A stretch of 64,000 bases of DNA from Chelatococcus albus. GTDB lineage: Bacteria > Pseudomonadota > Alphaproteobacteria > Rhizobiales > Beijerinckiaceae. Below are positions 27,193 to 38,121 of the stretch, piece after piece. Location: positions 62,001-126,000 of the forward strand of contig NZ_JASJEV010000008.1 of NCBI RefSeq assembly GCF_030067675.1, in the 5' to 3' direction. Both the position numbers and the translations under genes were made by a program. Positions within the stretch are counted from its first letter, which is position 1; every line of letters starts with the position of its first letter. Under the pieces are notes generated by a model that was not told the origin of the DNA, did no database searches, and saw only the letters and a list, made by a program, of their open reading frames with translations.

Positions 27193-27669
27193 TTATTCCG
27201 CGGCCCGCGGCGCGGAGGGCTGCCAGCGTGCCAGCGCTTCATCATCCGCGTCCTTCGCGGCCACCCATTCGCCGGCGCTGCCGTCGGCATGGTGCTCCTT
27301 CTTCCAGAAGGGCGCGCGCGTCTTCAGATAGTCCATGAGGAAGGAAGCGGCTTCGAAGGCCGCCTGGCGGTGGGTGGAAGCGGTCACCACGAGCACGATC
27401 TGCTCGCCAGGCGCGATGCGGCCGTAGCGGTGGATCACCGTCACACCCTCGAGTGGCCAACGCGCCTCGGCCTCGGCGACGACACGCGCCACCTCCTCCT
27501 CCGCCATGCCGGGGTAGTGCTCGAGTTCGAGCGCCGCCAGGCGCCCGGCCTCGGCACGGCACAGGCCCGTGAAGGTCACGACGGCGCCGACCTCCGTCTG
27601 CCCGCGCGTGAGCGCCGCAGCCTCCGTGGCGGCATCGAAATCCTCGCGCTGGATGCGAATGGTCGGCAT
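27193..27669 (-). CDS. moaE: Molybdopterin synthase catalytic subunit
   Basis: The 158-residue MoaE shows GAVVTFTGLCR near residues 28-38, the substrate-binding HRYGRIAPGEQIVLV near residues 83-97, and the conserved lysines in the LKTRAPFWKKE segment near 117-127, where catalytic Lys residues lie. Known role: transfer of two sulfurs from MoaD thiocarboxylate to cyclic pyranopterin phosphate. It lies 76 bases after moaD in one operon with pgsA. Several upstream starts to 27714 were rejected because the fold begins at MPTIRIQ. Confidence 0.95.
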   Translation of the reverse strand: MPTIRIQREDFDAATEAAALTRGQTEVGAVVTFTGLCRAEAGRLAALELEHYPGMAEEEVARVVAEAEARWPLEGVTVIHRYGRIAPGEQIVLVVTASTHRQAAFEAASFLMDYLKTRAPFWKKEHHADGSAGEWVAAKDADDEALARWQPSAPRAAE

Positions 27670-27745
27670 TGGACCCATCCGACGGCGGCTCTCCCCGGGC
27701 GGCGCGGCGATCACACGGGCGCGCGGGGCGACCGGCGGCAGGATA

Positions 27746-27997
27746 TCACCCGCCCGTCATCGGCGGGAAGAAGGCGATCTCGCGGGCACCGGCGATCGGC
27801 GCATCCGGCTTCACGTGATGACGGTCGACCGCCGCGCGCACGACGGCCGGGTTCTCGAAGGCGTGGGCATATTCCTCGCCGCGCGTCCGCAGCCAGCCGG
27901 CGAGGTCGGCGACCGTCGCGATCCCCTCCGGCAGGACCACCTCTTCCTCGCTCTTGCCGATACGCTCGCGGACCCAGGCGAAATAGACGAGCCTCAT
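27746..27997 (-). CDS. moaD: Molybdopterin synthase sulfur carrier subunit
   Basis: This 83-residue ubiquitin-fold protein starts MRLVYFAWVRERIG and ends in the diglycine tail PPMTGG, which is thiocarboxylated and inserted into MoaE. Its start ATG overlaps the pgsA stop by four bases (ATGA). Translational coupling and the moaE gene next in line confirm the role. Confidence 0.95.
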   Translation of the reverse strand: MRLVYFAWVRERIGKSEEEVVLPEGIATVADLAGWLRTRGEEYAHAFENPAVVRAAVDRHHVKPDAPIAGAREIAFFPPMTGG

Positions 27998-28602
27998 GGC
28001 CTGTGCGTGTCCTCGTCGAGAAGATGGCGGATGCCCGCCCGCATGTAGTCCCAGCCGGTATAGAGCGTCAGCACGGCGGCCACCCACAGGAGCACGATGC
28101 CGATGTCGATGGTGCCGGGCAACAGCTTCTCGCCCGCGGGGCCGGCGACCAGGAAACCGATGGCGACGAGCTGCAGCGTCGTCTTCCACTTCGCCACCTT
28201 GCTCACGGGCACGCCGACACGCAGCTCCGCCAGAAATTCGCGCAGACCCGAGACCAGGATCTCGCGGCAGAGGATGATGATCGCCGCCCACAGTGACCAG
28301 CCACGGATCGTCCCGTCCGACACGAGCATCAGCAGGCTGGCGGCGACGAGCAGCTTGTCAGCGATCGGATCGAGCATCCGGCCGAGCGCCGATTGCTGTG
28401 ACCAGGCCCGCGCCAGCCAGCCGTCGAGATAGTCGGTGACGGCGGCGGCTACGTAGATGGCGAGCGCGATCCAGCGAGTCCAGGTGTCCTGCGGCCAGAA
28501 GAGGCAGACGACCACGGCCGGGACGGCGAGGATCCGGCCGTAGGTCAGAATGTTGGGCAGGTTGAACGCCCGCGTGCGCCACATGGAAGAGGTCAAGCTC
28601 AT
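27994..28602 (-). CDS. pgsA: CDP-diacylglycerol-glycerol-3-phosphate 3-phosphatidyltransferase
   Basis: The 202-residue membrane enzyme has the CDP-alcohol phosphotransferase motif D-G-x2-A-R-x8-G-x3-D-x3-D in LDGWLARAWSQQSALGRMLD and the following PIADK (residues 58-82). FNLPNILTYGRI near residue 13 is the PgsA N-terminus, and several hydrophobic helices follow. Known role: first step of phosphatidylglycerol synthesis, the lipid donor for Lgt. No clear ribosome site precedes 28602; an ATG at 28584 is an alternative. In other Rhizobiales it directly follows uvrC; here two other genes lie between. Confidence 0.95.
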   Translation of the reverse strand: MSLTSSMWRTRAFNLPNILTYGRILAVPAVVVCLFWPQDTWTRWIALAIYVAAAVTDYLDGWLARAWSQQSALGRMLDPIADKLLVAASLLMLVSDGTIRGWSLWAAIIILCREILVSGLREFLAELRVGVPVSKVAKWKTTLQLVAIGFLVAGPAGEKLLPGTIDIGIVLLWVAAVLTLYTGWDYMRAGIRHLLDEDTHRP

Positions 28603-28794
28603 GTCGAGTGGGGAGGAAACATGCGCCGCGCCTCAGCGTCAACCGCCGCGGCGGTCGCGGCAGGACCGCGGTGGGTGCCGGCACCGCACCGCGCAGGGCC
28701 GGCCTCTCCTCGCGGCGCCGATGCCTTGGTTGCCGCGCGGCTCCCGTCGATTTGCACTGCGCCGAGGGCAGCCCGGTCTGCTATATGACGGCGC

Positions 28795-29109
28795 ATGGTG
28801 GACATGGTGCAGGAACAGCCGGTCCGCGCCTGCCCGGGCGACGAGATCGCCATCATCGGCCCGCGCGAAGGCGTCGGCGGCTACAGCTGGCGCGTGCGAA
28901 TCGACCCGCGCCTCGGCCTCGTGACCGCGCGGACGGTGCTTCGCGGCGATCCGTCGCGCCCCGGGGAACAGGCCGCGGAGGCCGCGCCCAAGGTGCGTTT
29001 TGTCGTCACCATCTCCGGCCGCCACAACGGCGACGTGCGCCTGTTGCTGCAACGCCCCTGGGAGAAGGCCCCCATTCGGGTCGTCGCCTACCCCATCACC
29101 TGCGACTGA
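28795..29109 (+). CDS. Putative chagasin-type (I42) protease inhibitor-like protein
   Basis: The product of 104 residues has the loop pattern of the I42/chagasin family: GGYSWRV near residues 28-34 (the NPTTGY loop region), and VRLLLQRPWEKAP near residues 80-92 with the RPW loop. Known members block cysteine peptidases of the papain type. There is no signal peptide, unusual for bacterial members. It stands alone on the plus strand between pgsA and a convergent Gly-rich gene. Family assignment rests on these short motifs. Confidence 0.6.
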   Translation: MVDMVQEQPVRACPGDEIAIIGPREGVGGYSWRVRIDPRLGLVTARTVLRGDPSRPGEQAAEAAPKVRFVVTISGRHNGDVRLLLQRPWEKAPIRVVAYPITCD

Positions 29110-29243
29110 GGCCCGCGACCGCGCCATCGGCGGAGCAGACGGGCCACGGGCCGCCCCGCGCGGCATCACGCGGTGCGGCTTCCTCCGGAACCGTCTGCGA
29201 CCGTTCAGGTGCGGCACCGATCAGCCGATCGCGTGGGACCGGC

Positions 29244-29723
29244 CTACCGGCCATTCCCGCCGCCGCCTCCATTGCCGCCACCGCCGTTGCCGCCGCCGCC
29301 GCCGTTACCGCCACCGCCGCCGCCGTTGCCACCGCCGTTACCGCCACCGCCGCCGCCGTTACCGCTGTTGCCGCTTCCACCACCGCCGGAGCCGCTGCCG
29401 CCACCACGACCCGCCTCACCCCCGCCGCCGGCGGCCGCGGAGGCGGTTTCCCCTCGGCTGTTCGCACCATGCGACTTCGACCGCGCGGCCTCGGAAACGG
29501 CGGCGCCGAAGCCCGGGCCGGGTGTGCCTGCAGCCACTGCCGAGAGAACGCCGGCGGCAGGCGTGCCGGCTGCCGCTTCGAGGGCCTTGCCCAACCCGTG
29601 CGTGCGACCGGCTGCGGCATCCATCTCGACCCGGTCGGCCGAGCTCTCCTGCGCCTCGGCGCTCGATACGAGCCCGGCCGCGAGAGCCGCAGCCACGAGC
29701 AGCCTTGTTGTCGATCCCCGCAT
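29244..29723 (-). CDS. Exported glycine/asparagine-rich low-complexity protein
   Basis: AAGGAGG six bases before the ATG at 29723 and a signal peptide (LLVAAALAAGLVSSAEA) show that this 159-residue frame is used. The middle is Ala/Gly-rich. From residue 96 the chain consists of G runs with single N or S (repeats like GGGGGNGG), to the end. Function is unknown; Gly-rich tails occur in surface or matrix proteins and can phase separate. The opposite frame codes only runs of Pro and Leu and is a shadow. The repeat makes length variation by slippage likely. Confidence 0.75.
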   Translation of the reverse strand: MRGSTTRLLVAAALAAGLVSSAEAQESSADRVEMDAAAGRTHGLGKALEAAAGTPAAGVLSAVAAGTPGPGFGAAVSEAARSKSHGANSRGETASAAAGGGGEAGRGGGSGSGGGGSGNSGNGGGGGGNGGGNGGGGGGNGGGGGNGGGGNGGGGGNGR

Positions 29724-29931
29724 TCGATGCCTCCTTCCGCGGAACGCCGTGAGTGTCGTGCGTCGGTGCTATCGGATGGGCATGAACATTCTCCGAACCC
29801 CAGTCCTTGCATTCTTACGATTCGCCGCACCCGGCCGCGCGAGAGCGGCCCCGCTTCGTCCTGCCGCAGGGATGGGCTGCGTCGTCCGGCCCTGAACTTC
29901 GGTGCGCAGGGTCTACCGGGGTCGCGATTCG

Positions 29932-32028
29932 TCACGCCCGGTCGTGGAAGAAGGCGTAGACAGCCTTCGCCGTCGCCGCATTGACGCCGGGCACGCGCTG
30001 GAGGTCCTCGAGCGAGGCGCGCGACACCGCCTTGGCGGTGCCGAAATGCAGGAGGAGCGCGCGCTTGCGGCTCGGCCCGATGCCGGGGATCTCGTCGAGC
30101 GGGTTCTTCGTCATCTCGCGCTTGCGCCGGGCCCGGTGGGTGCCAATGGCGAAACGGTGCGCCTCGTCGCGCAGGCGCTGCACGAAATAGAGGGCGGGGT
30201 CGCGCGGGGGGAGCTTGAAGGGCTCGCGCCCCGGCACGAAGAATGTCTCGCGGCCGGCGTCGCGGTCGCGCCCCTTGGCGATGCCGACGAGGGTAACGTC
30301 CGCGACGCCGATGTCGGCGAGCGCCTGGCGTGCCGCATCGAGCTGGCCACGCCCGCCGTCGATGAGGACGAGGTCGGGCCAGGCCGGGAAGCCCTCGGTG
30401 TCCAGAGCCTCCGTCTCCTCCCCGACCGCCTCGCCGGCCGCCTCCTCCGCCGGCACGGGCACCGCGGAGGGCATCTCCTTCGCCGCCTCCTTGGGCGCCT
30501 CCTTCAGCAGCCGGGAGAAGCGGCGCTGCAGCACCTCGCGCATCATGCCGTAGTCATCGCCGGGAGTCAGATCTTCGGAGCGGATGTTGAAGGTGCGGTA
30601 GTGCGCCTTCATGAAGCCAGCCTCCCCGGCCACGATCATGCCGCCGACCGCGTTCGTGCCCATGATGTGGGAGTTGTCGTAGACCTCGATGCGCCTGGGC
30701 GCCCGCGGCAGGCCGAAGGCCTGGGCCAGCGCGGAGAGGAGCTTGCGCTGCGAGGAGGTGTCGGCGAGCCTGCGCCCCAGCGCCTCGCGCGCGTTCTTCT
30801 CCGCGTGGGCCACGAGGTCGCGCTTTTCGCCGCGCTTCGGCGCGGCGAGCTCGACGCGATGTCCGGCCTGGGCCGAGAGGGCGTCCTGCAGCAGGGCCTG
30901 CTCGTCGACCTCGTGCGAGAGGAGGACGAGACGCGGGCAAGGCTTGTCGTCATAGAACTGGGCGATGAAGGCGCCGAGCACCTCGCCGGCCGTAAGCGAC
31001 TTGTCTGCCCTCGGGAAGTAGGCGCGGTTGCCCCAGTTCTGGTAGTTGCGGAAGAAGAACACCTGCACGCAGAACTGCCCCGCCTGCTCGTCGAGGGCGA
31101 AGACGTCGGCCTCCTCCACCGTCTGGGGGTTGATGTCCTGCGTCGACTGCACGGCCGACAATGCCGCGAGACGGTCGCGGTAGCGCGCGGCGCGCTCGAA
31201 TTCGAGCTCTTCGGACGCCTTCTGCATTTCGTCGGCGAGCATCTTCTTCACCGCCGTGGAGCGGCCGGAGAGGAAGGCGCGCGCCTCGTCGACGAGCTTG
31301 GCATAGTCGGCGAGCGAGATCTCGCCCGTGCACGGTGCGGAGCAGCGCTTGATCTGGTGGAGGAGGCAGGGGCGCGTGCGGTTCTCGTAATAGCTGTCGG
31401 AGCAGGAGCGCAGCAGGAAGGCGCGTTCGAGCGCGTTGATGGTGCGCGTCACCGCCCCGGCATTGGCAAAGGGGCCGTAATAGTCGCCCTTGCGCGTGCG
31501 GGCACCGCGATGCTTGGCGATCTGCGGCGCCGGATGGTCGCCTGTCAGCAGGATGTAGGGGAAGGACTTGTCGTCCCGCAACAGTACGTTGTAGCGCGGG
31601 CGCAGCTGCTTGATTAGGTTCGCCTCGAGCAGCAGCGCCTCGGTCTCCGTCTGGGTGGTGACGAATTCCATGCCCGCCGTCTCGGCGATCATGCGCATGG
31701 TGCGCAGGCCCCCGTGGCCGATGCCGCGCAGGTAGCCGGCGACGCGCTTCTTCAGGCTCTTCGCCTTGCCGACGTAGAGCACGTCGCCCACGGCGTCGAC
31801 CATGCGGTAGACGCCGGGGCCGTTCGGCAGCGTCTTCCAGAAACGGCGGATGACGGCGACGCCGGCGCGCACGGAGGCCGGCTGCGCCTCGTCGTCGAGC
31901 CCGAGATCGATGCCGGAGGCCGCCTCGCGCTCCGCCTCGCCATCCGGGTCGTCCTCGAACAGCTCGTCCGGCCGCTCGTCGAAACGCTCGTTCTTCGGTT
32001 CTTCGTCGTTTGCCTTCTTGCTGCTCAT
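29932..32028 (-). CDS. uvrC: Excinuclease ABC subunit C
   Basis: The 698-residue UvrC has an acidic N-terminal extension of about 55 residues typical of Rhizobiales, then the GIY-YIG domain (GPGVYRMVD and [13 protein letters not shown] near residues 70-95). The cysteine cluster [13 protein letters not shown] lies near residue 219, the UvrB-interaction region at [14 protein letters not shown], the RNase H-like endonuclease part with [11 protein letters not shown], and [10 protein letters not shown]-terminal helix-hairpin-helix pair ([18 protein letters not shown]) closes it. Known role: dual incision in nucleotide excision repair. A loop of about 35 extra residues rich in Ala/Glu lies near residue 500. 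Confidence 0.97.
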   Translation of the reverse strand: MSSKKANDEEPKNERFDERPDELFEDDPDGEAEREAASGIDLGLDDEAQPASVRAGVAVIRRFWKTLPNGPGVYRMVDAVGDVLYVGKAKSLKKRVAGYLRGIGHGGLRTMRMIAETAGMEFVTTQTETEALLLEANLIKQLRPRYNVLLRDDKSFPYILLTGDHPAPQIAKHRGARTRKGDYYGPFANAGAVTRTINALERAFLLRSCSDSYYENRTRPCLLHQIKRCSAPCTGEISLADYAKLVDEARAFLSGRSTAVKKMLADEMQKASEELEFERAARYRDRLAALSAVQSTQDINPQTVEEADVFALDEQAGQFCVQVFFFRNYQNWGNRAYFPRADKSLTAGEVLGAFIAQFYDDKPCPRLVLLSHEVDEQALLQDALSAQAGHRVELAAPKRGEKRDLVAHAEKNAREALGRRLADTSSQRKLLSALAQAFGLPRAPRRIEVYDNSHIMGTNAVGGMIVAGEAGFMKAHYRTFNIRSEDLTPGDDYGMMREVLQRRFSRLLKEAPKEAAKEMPSAVPVPAEEAAGEAVGEETEALDTEGFPAWPDLVLIDGGRGQLDAARQALADIGVADVTLVGIAKGRDRDAGRETFFVPGREPFKLPPRDPALYFVQRLRDEAHRFAIGTHRARRKREMTKNPLDEIPGIGPSRKRALLLHFGTAKAVSRASLEDLQRVPGVNAATAKAVYAFFHDRA

Positions 32029-32105
32029 GGCCGAGACGTGACCCCACGGGCCGCGCGGGTCAAGGGGTGCGGCATCGCGCTCCTGCCACTGCGAGGCCCA
32101 TACCG

Positions 32106-34208
32106 TTACGAAGCCTTGGCCTCGGCTTCCGGCGCGGCGGGAGACGCGGTAGCGGTCATGCCCGCCGCCATCGCCGCCGCGGCGGACATCTCGACGGGCG
32201 TGCCGCCGCGCGACTGAACGACGACGGCGGTCGAGGCGAAGGCGACGCCCTGGTCGGTGAAGGCCCGGTAGAGGCGCTTCAGCGCCTCGCGCTGCACGAG
32301 CGTGGGCTTGCCCGGCCGCACGGTGAACTTGAAGCGGCAGACGAGGGCGTTCTCCTGGACGTCGGCCACGCCCTGCATCTTGAGCTGCTGGATGAATTCC
32401 TTGCCGATCTCCGGGTCCTGCAGCATCTCCTGGCCGATCTTCTTGGTGATCTTGCGCACCTTCTCGACGTCCGTGTCGCGGGCGAGGCGCAGGTTGAACT
32501 TGATGGTCGAGAAGTCGCGGCTGTAGTTCGTCACCGCGCCGAGCTGGCCGTAGGGGATCGTGTGGATCTGGCCGTTCTGGTGCCTGAGGCGCACGGAGCG
32601 GATGGCGATCTTCTCCACCGTGCCCTTGTACTTGCCAGCCTCAATATATTCCCCGACGCGGAAGGCGTCGTCGGCCATGTAGAACACGCCCGAGACGATG
32701 TCGCGCACCAGCGCCTGCGAGCCGAAGCTGATGGCGAGGCCGAAGATGCCGGCGCCCGCGATGAGCGGGGTAATGTTGATGCCGAGATGCGAGAGGGCGA
32801 GAAGGACCGCCGCGGCGATGATCATGACGCCGAAGACGCCCTGCAGGAGCGGCATCACGCTCGACAGGCGCGAGGCCGGCGCGAGATGCTCGTCGTCGCC
32901 CGCGCCGGGCAGTGCGGCCTCGCCGAGATGCGGACCGAACTTCGCCCGCGTCCAGACCCGCAGGGCTTCGTAGGCGAGATAGCCGGCGACAAGCACGCCC
33001 AGCGCGGTCACCGCCGCCTCGCGCACACGCGCCCACGCGGCCCGGTCCACCACCTCCAGGATGTCGACGAGCCAGAGACGGGCGACGAGCACCGCGACGA
33101 CGGTGCCCGCGACTGCGAGCACCATGCGCCGCAGCGAGATGATCAGGTGGACGCGCGTCGTCTCCGCCGGGGCGGGATGTCCGGCCGGCGCTTCCTCGGC
33201 CTCCCCTGCGTCCGCGCGCTCCGCCGCGGCGGTCGGCGGATGGGCCGCGTGGGCGAGCAGACGGTCGGCGGCCGCGGTCGCCGCGACGATGCCGAGCGAC
33301 CAGACGAGGCCGTTGTAGACGGCGAAGTCGAGCATGATGACGCCCGCGGTCCAGGCAAGCCAGACGAAGAGCACGATGGTGTGCCCCGCCGCCGGCAGCA
33401 GGCGCCGCCAGCCGTGCGCGCCGGCGAAGAAGCGATGCACGCCGAAGACGCCGCCCGCCGCCATCACCGTGCCGACGACGAGCGCCATCGCCTGCGCCTG
33501 GCGCATGCCGAGGCCACCGGCGAGCAGCACCGGCACCGTGGTGATGAAGAGAATGCCGAGGGCGAGCACCGCGCCTGCGACGCGCATGGCAAGGCGCGCC
33601 CGAGCATCGTCCGTCGGGACAAGGCGCAGCTCCGGATGATCCGGCCGCAGCAGGATCTCCGGCACGAGCATCGACAGGCGCCAGCGCACGGCCGCCCCGA
33701 CGAGGGTCACGGCCAGCTTGCCGATAAGGAACTGGCGCTGGAACACGAGGTTGACGAGCACCGCCGCAACGGCGACCGACAGGGCGAAGGCCGCGAGATC
33801 GAAAGCGATGAGCCGCCAGGTCCTGCCGAAGCGCGTCTCCGCCGCGAGCCAGCGCGCGAGCGTGGCGCCACCGAAGTAGCGCAGAAGGTGCGGCACGGCG
33901 AGCACGAGGGCGGCGATGGCCGCCGTCACGAGGAACGGCAGCGCCGGATGGGCGAGCCAACTTGGGGCCGAGAGGGTGATGGCGTAGAGGACGCGCGCGA
34001 GATCCCGCGGCACGTCCGGCAGGACGGCGAGCACGCTGATCAGCGCCTGCGCTGCCCGCTCGAGATGGCCGGCCAGGCCGGCGAGGAAGCCCATGTCATT
34101 GTCCATGCCCCCGCCGCCCGCTTGCGCCATGGCCATGACGGAGAGCGCGAGAAAGCCGGTCAGAAAGGCCAATCCTACGACGAGGCGCGACATGAGGAGC
34201 AATCCCAT
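32106..34208 (-). CDS. Large MscS-family mechanosensitive channel
   Basis: The product of about 700 residues has a signal-like N-terminus, about eleven hydrophobic helices, and the MscS core near residues 485-560: [20 protein letters not shown] is the pore helix; [15 protein letters not shown] and [19 protein letters not shown] follow in the beta domain. Length and helix number match the YbiO/YjeP-like large channels. Role: release of solutes on hypo-osmotic shock in the inner membrane. The start is uncertain: 34208, 34193 and a TTG at 34235 all fit, none with a strong ribosome site. A variable Ala-rich tail ends the protein. Confidence 0.9.
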   Translation of the reverse strand: MGLLLMSRLVVGLAFLTGFLALSVMAMAQAGGGGMDNDMGFLAGLAGHLERAAQALISVLAVLPDVPRDLARVLYAITLSAPSWLAHPALPFLVTAAIAALVLAVPHLLRYFGGATLARWLAAETRFGRTWRLIAFDLAAFALSVAVAAVLVNLVFQRQFLIGKLAVTLVGAAVRWRLSMLVPEILLRPDHPELRLVPTDDARARLAMRVAGAVLALGILFITTVPVLLAGGLGMRQAQAMALVVGTVMAAGGVFGVHRFFAGAHGWRRLLPAAGHTIVLFVWLAWTAGVIMLDFAVYNGLVWSLGIVAATAAADRLLAHAAHPPTAAAERADAGEAEEAPAGHPAPAETTRVHLIISLRRMVLAVAGTVVAVLVARLWLVDILEVVDRAAWARVREAAVTALGVLVAGYLAYEALRVWTRAKFGPHLGEAALPGAGDDEHLAPASRLSSVMPLLQGVFGVMIIAAAVLLALSHLGINITPLIAGAGIFGLAISFGSQALVRDIVSGVFYMADDAFRVGEYIEAGKYKGTVEKIAIRSVRLRHQNGQIHTIPYGQLGAVTNYSRDFSTIKFNLRLARDTDVEKVRKITKKIGQEMLQDPEIGKEFIQQLKMQGVADVQENALVCRFKFTVRPGKPTLVQREALKRLYRAFTDQGVAFASTAVVVQSRGGTPVEMSAAAAMAAGMTATASPAAPEAEAKAS

Positions 34209-34410
34209 AGGCCCACGCGAGGCGAATGAGCACAATAAATCTCCGCTCGGGGTGGCAGTCGATCAAAATGGCGCCCTTGAGGGCTGCGCACGGCCGAATT
34301 CTGTTCGGCGATCAGGCCGCACAGGGGCAACACAAGCAAAATGTTGATAACGTGTCGCCAATTCGCTTGAATGCCTCCTCGTCGCCCGTTCCGAGGTTCC
34401 GGAGGTCCTC

Positions 34411-35562
34411 ATGGCCTTGCATTTCTCCCCCGCCGAATTCGCCCGTCGCCGGAGCGCGCTGCAGCTCGCCATGGCCGAGCAGGGCCTCGACGGCCTGCTG
34501 CTCTTCCAGCAGGAATCGATGTACTGGCTCACGGGTTACGACACCTTCGGCTTCTGTTTCTTCCAGTGCCTCGTGGTGACGGCGGACGGGCGTGCAGCCC
34601 TGCTGACCCGCTCGGCCGACCTTCGGCAGGCGCAGCACACGTCCAACATCGCCGACATCCGCGTCTGGAAGGACGGGCGCAATGCCGATCCGGCCCGCGA
34701 CCTGAAGGCGCTCGCCGCCGACCTCGGCCTCGCGGGCAAGCGGCTCGGCGTCGAATACGAGGCCTACGGCCTTGTCGCCGCGAACGGAAAGAAGCTCGAA
34801 GCGGCCTTCGACGGCTTCGCCACGCTCACCGACGCCTCGAACATCGTCACGCGCCTGCGCGCCGTGAAGTCGTCGGAGGAGCTCGTCTACGTGCGCAAGG
34901 CGGCCGAGCTCGCCGATGCGGCGGATCGCGCCGCGCTCGACCTGATCCGCGCCGGCGCCGACGAGGGCGACATCCTCGCCGCCCAGCACAACGCCATCTT
35001 CGCCGGCGGAGGCGACTATCCGGGCAACGAGTTCATCATCGGCTCGGGCGTCGACGCGCTGCTTTGCCGCTACAAGGCCGGCCGCCGCCGCCTCGCGGCC
35101 AACGACCAGATCACGCTCGAGCTCGCCGGCGCCTATCGCCACTACCACGTGGCGGCAATGCGCACGGTCGTCGTCGGCGAGCCGCGCCCGCAACACCTCT
35201 CCTACCACCGCGCGGCGCGCGAGGCCCTCCTCGCCTGCCAGGAGGCCCTGCGTCCTGGCCGGACGGCGGGCGACGTCTTCGCCGCACATGCCCGCGTCTT
35301 CGACGCCCACGGCCTCGCCGGCCACCGGCTCAACGCCTGCGGCTATTCGCTCGGGGCGAAATTCACGCCGTCGTGGATGGACTGGCCGATGTTCTACGAG
35401 GACAACGACTGGGTGCTCGTGCCCGGCATGGTGATGTTCGCCCACATGATCCTGATGGATTCGGACAGCGAGACGGCCATGTGCCTCGGCCGTACTTATC
35501 TCGTCACGGAGAACGGGGCGGAAGCACTCAATCTGCCTGATCTGGACCTTCAGCTGCGCTGA
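34411..35562 (+). CDS. M24-family hydrolase, creatinase/ectoine-hydrolase (DoeA)-like
   Basis: The 383-residue protein has the two-domain layout of the M24 pita-bread family: a creatinase N-terminal domain (residues 1-155) and the catalytic domain after VRKAAELADAADRAAL. The dinuclear-metal Asp residues of aminopeptidase P are missing: the segment reads LELAGAYRHYHVAAMRT, as in ectoine hydrolase. NACGYSLGAKFTPSWMDWP and GMVMFAHMIL also fit the DoeA/creatinase branch. The reaction may be metal-free amidine or ring hydrolysis, not dipeptide cleavage; substrate unknown. It diverges from the MscS gene. Confidence 0.8.
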   Translation: MALHFSPAEFARRRSALQLAMAEQGLDGLLLFQQESMYWLTGYDTFGFCFFQCLVVTADGRAALLTRSADLRQAQHTSNIADIRVWKDGRNADPARDLKALAADLGLAGKRLGVEYEAYGLVAANGKKLEAAFDGFATLTDASNIVTRLRAVKSSEELVYVRKAAELADAADRAALDLIRAGADEGDILAAQHNAIFAGGGDYPGNEFIIGSGVDALLCRYKAGRRRLAANDQITLELAGAYRHYHVAAMRTVVVGEPRPQHLSYHRAAREALLACQEALRPGRTAGDVFAAHARVFDAHGLAGHRLNACGYSLGAKFTPSWMDWPMFYEDNDWVLVPGMVMFAHMILMDSDSETAMCLGRTYLVTENGAEALNLPDLDLQLR

Positions 35563-35620
35563 CAGTACAACTCGACGCCGCAGGATGCCCGCAACCACAC
35601 AAGCACAAGCGGGAGGCGTC

Positions 35621-36187
35621 ATGTTTGAAGGAAGGACGGCCGGGCGGCCGATGCTCGCGGCGGCTCTTTGCAGCCTCGCTCTCGCCGGCTGCCAAGAAGG
35701 CGGTGTGAGCGGCGCGGGCCTGGCCGGCAAGCGCATCGAGGCGCCGGGCGTGCCCGTCGCCGTCGAGAGCATCGAGGGGGCTCCCGAGCCGGTGATGACC
35801 AGGCTCGCCAGTGCCCTCGTCGACGAAGCCTCGGCCCGCCGGGTCGAGCTCGTCTCGGACAAGGGTAACGCCCGCTATCGTGTGAAGGGCTACCTGACGG
35901 CCTACACGACGGAGAACGGCGCCACAGCGCTCACCTTCGTCTGGGACGTCTTCGACGAGACGAAGCGGCGCGCCCAGCGGCTCGAAGGCACGAGCGTCGC
36001 CAAGACCCCCGCCGGCACCGACCCGTGGAGCGGCGTCGACCAGGGCGCCGTCGCCAAGGTCGCCTCCGAGAGCATGAACGCCATAGCGGGCTTCCTCTCG
36101 CAGAGCGGCCGATCGAGCGCAGCACCGGTTGCGACGGCAAGCGCGGAGGATACGGCGACGGGGCTCGGCTTCGCCACGGCGGAATGA
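35621..36187 (+). CDS. Predicted lipoprotein of unknown function
   Basis: The 188-residue protein starts with a type II signal ending in LALAGC, the lipobox whose Cys would be at about residue 24. The mature part contains a conserved-looking domain (SARRVELVSDKGNARYRVKGYLTAYT, in parts) reminiscent of small lipoproteins of Rhizobiales that carry a beta-rich domain. A Ser/Ala/Thr-rich tail follows. GGGAGG four bases ahead of 35621 selects the start. It follows the M24 gene by 58 bases. Function unknown. Confidence 0.8.
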   Translation: MFEGRTAGRPMLAAALCSLALAGCQEGGVSGAGLAGKRIEAPGVPVAVESIEGAPEPVMTRLASALVDEASARRVELVSDKGNARYRVKGYLTAYTTENGATALTFVWDVFDETKRRAQRLEGTSVAKTPAGTDPWSGVDQGAVAKVASESMNAIAGFLSQSGRSSAAPVATASAEDTATGLGFATAE

Positions 36188-36294
36188 GACCGCGATTGCG
36201 GCCCGCCCCTCCCCCGCTGGACCTGCCGTCGCGGCAGGCGTGACCTCGCCGCGACACACAGGCGGGATAAGCGCTTGACGCATATTGTTCGCCG

Positions 36295-36324
36295 CGGCCG
36301 CGGCTGCTAAGAGCCGCGCGGCCG
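36295..36324 (+). promoter_or_regulatory. GC-rich hairpin in the prs leader
   Basis: CGGCCGCGGCT (36295-36305) pairs with AGCCGCGCGGCCG (36312-36324) with a two-base bulge and a six-base loop. It lies 86 bases before the prs start and just after a TTGACG at 36275-36280 that could be a -35 box. No -10 fits well. Confidence 0.35.
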
Positions 36325-36409
36325 AAGGTCGTGCTGCGTGCGTGGCGCCGTCGTCTCCCGGAGGCCCCTCGCCCAACCCAGTGATGCGTCAAGAACGGGA
36401 TCCCGACGG

Positions 36410-37354
<945 letters not shown>

Positions 37355-37380
37355 ACGGAGCCGAACGGGGAGCCGAGGTG

Positions 37381-38121
37381 ATGGCGGCGCTCGATACGGA
37401 CCGGGCCCTCGTGCTCTTCTCTGGCGGGCAGGATTCCACCGTCTGTCTCGGCTGGGCGCTCCGCCGCTTCGGCCGTGTCGAGACGGTCGGCTTCGACTAC
37501 GGGCAGCGCCATCGCGTCGAGCTCGACTGCCGCGCCACCATCCGCAACCTTCTCGCCCGCCCCGGGGCGCTCGGGGACGGCCGGCTCGGCGAGGACCATC
37601 TGGTGCCCCTCGGCGTGCTCGGCGCGATCTCGGACACGGCCATGACACGCGAGGTCGCGATCGCCATGGGCGAGAACGGCCTGCCCACCACCTTCGTGCC
37701 CGGCCGCAACCTGATCTTCATGGCCTTCGCCGCAGCCCTCGCCTACCGGCGCGGCTGCAAGCACCTCGTGCTCGGCGTCTGCGAGACCGACTATTCCGGC
37801 TATCCTGACTACCGCGACGACACGGTGAAGGCCATGCAGGCGGCGCTCAACCTCGGCATGGAGAGCCGCTTCGTCCTGCACACTCCGCTCATGTGGCGCG
37901 ACAAGGCTGCGACCTTCGCGCTCGCGGAGGAGATCGGGGGGCAGTCCTTTCTCGATCTCGTCATCGAGCACACACATACGTGCTATCTTGGCGATCGTAC
38001 CGGGCGGCACGACTGGGGCTACGGCTGCGGCACCTGCCCCGCCTGCGAGCTGCGCGCCGCAGGCTGGCGACGCTGGTCGGCGGCCAGGGCCGATCGTCAT
38101 CCGGGAGGAGTGAATGACTGA
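37381..38121 (+). CDS. queC: 7-cyano-7-deazaguanine synthase
   Basis: The 246-residue protein has the PP-loop [19 protein letters not shown] near residues 9-27, [10 protein letters not shown] near 107, and the zinc site [10 protein letters not shown] near residue 221. Known reaction: ATP-dependent conversion of 7-carboxy-7-deazaguanine to preQ0 for queuosine or archaeosine-type DNA modification. GGGGAG eight bases before the ATG at 37381 sets the start. Its last eight bases overlap the VUT transporter gene. The other que genes are not in the window. Confidence 0.96.
   Translation: MAALDTDRALVLFSGGQDSTVCLGWALRRFGRVETVGFDYGQRHRVELDCRATIRNLLARPGALGDGRLGEDHLVPLGVLGAISDTAMTREVAIAMGENGLPTTFVPGRNLIFMAFAAALAYRRGCKHLVLGVCETDYSGYPDYRDDTVKAMQAALNLGMESRFVLHTPLMWRDKAATFALAEEIGGQSFLDLVIEHTHTCYLGDRTGRHDWGYGCGTCPACELRAAGWRRWSAARADRHPGGVND

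Noticed and set aside
29173-29895. Pro/Leu-rich plus-strand frame
   Set aside because: It is the complement of the Gly-rich gene, which has signal peptide and ribosome site.
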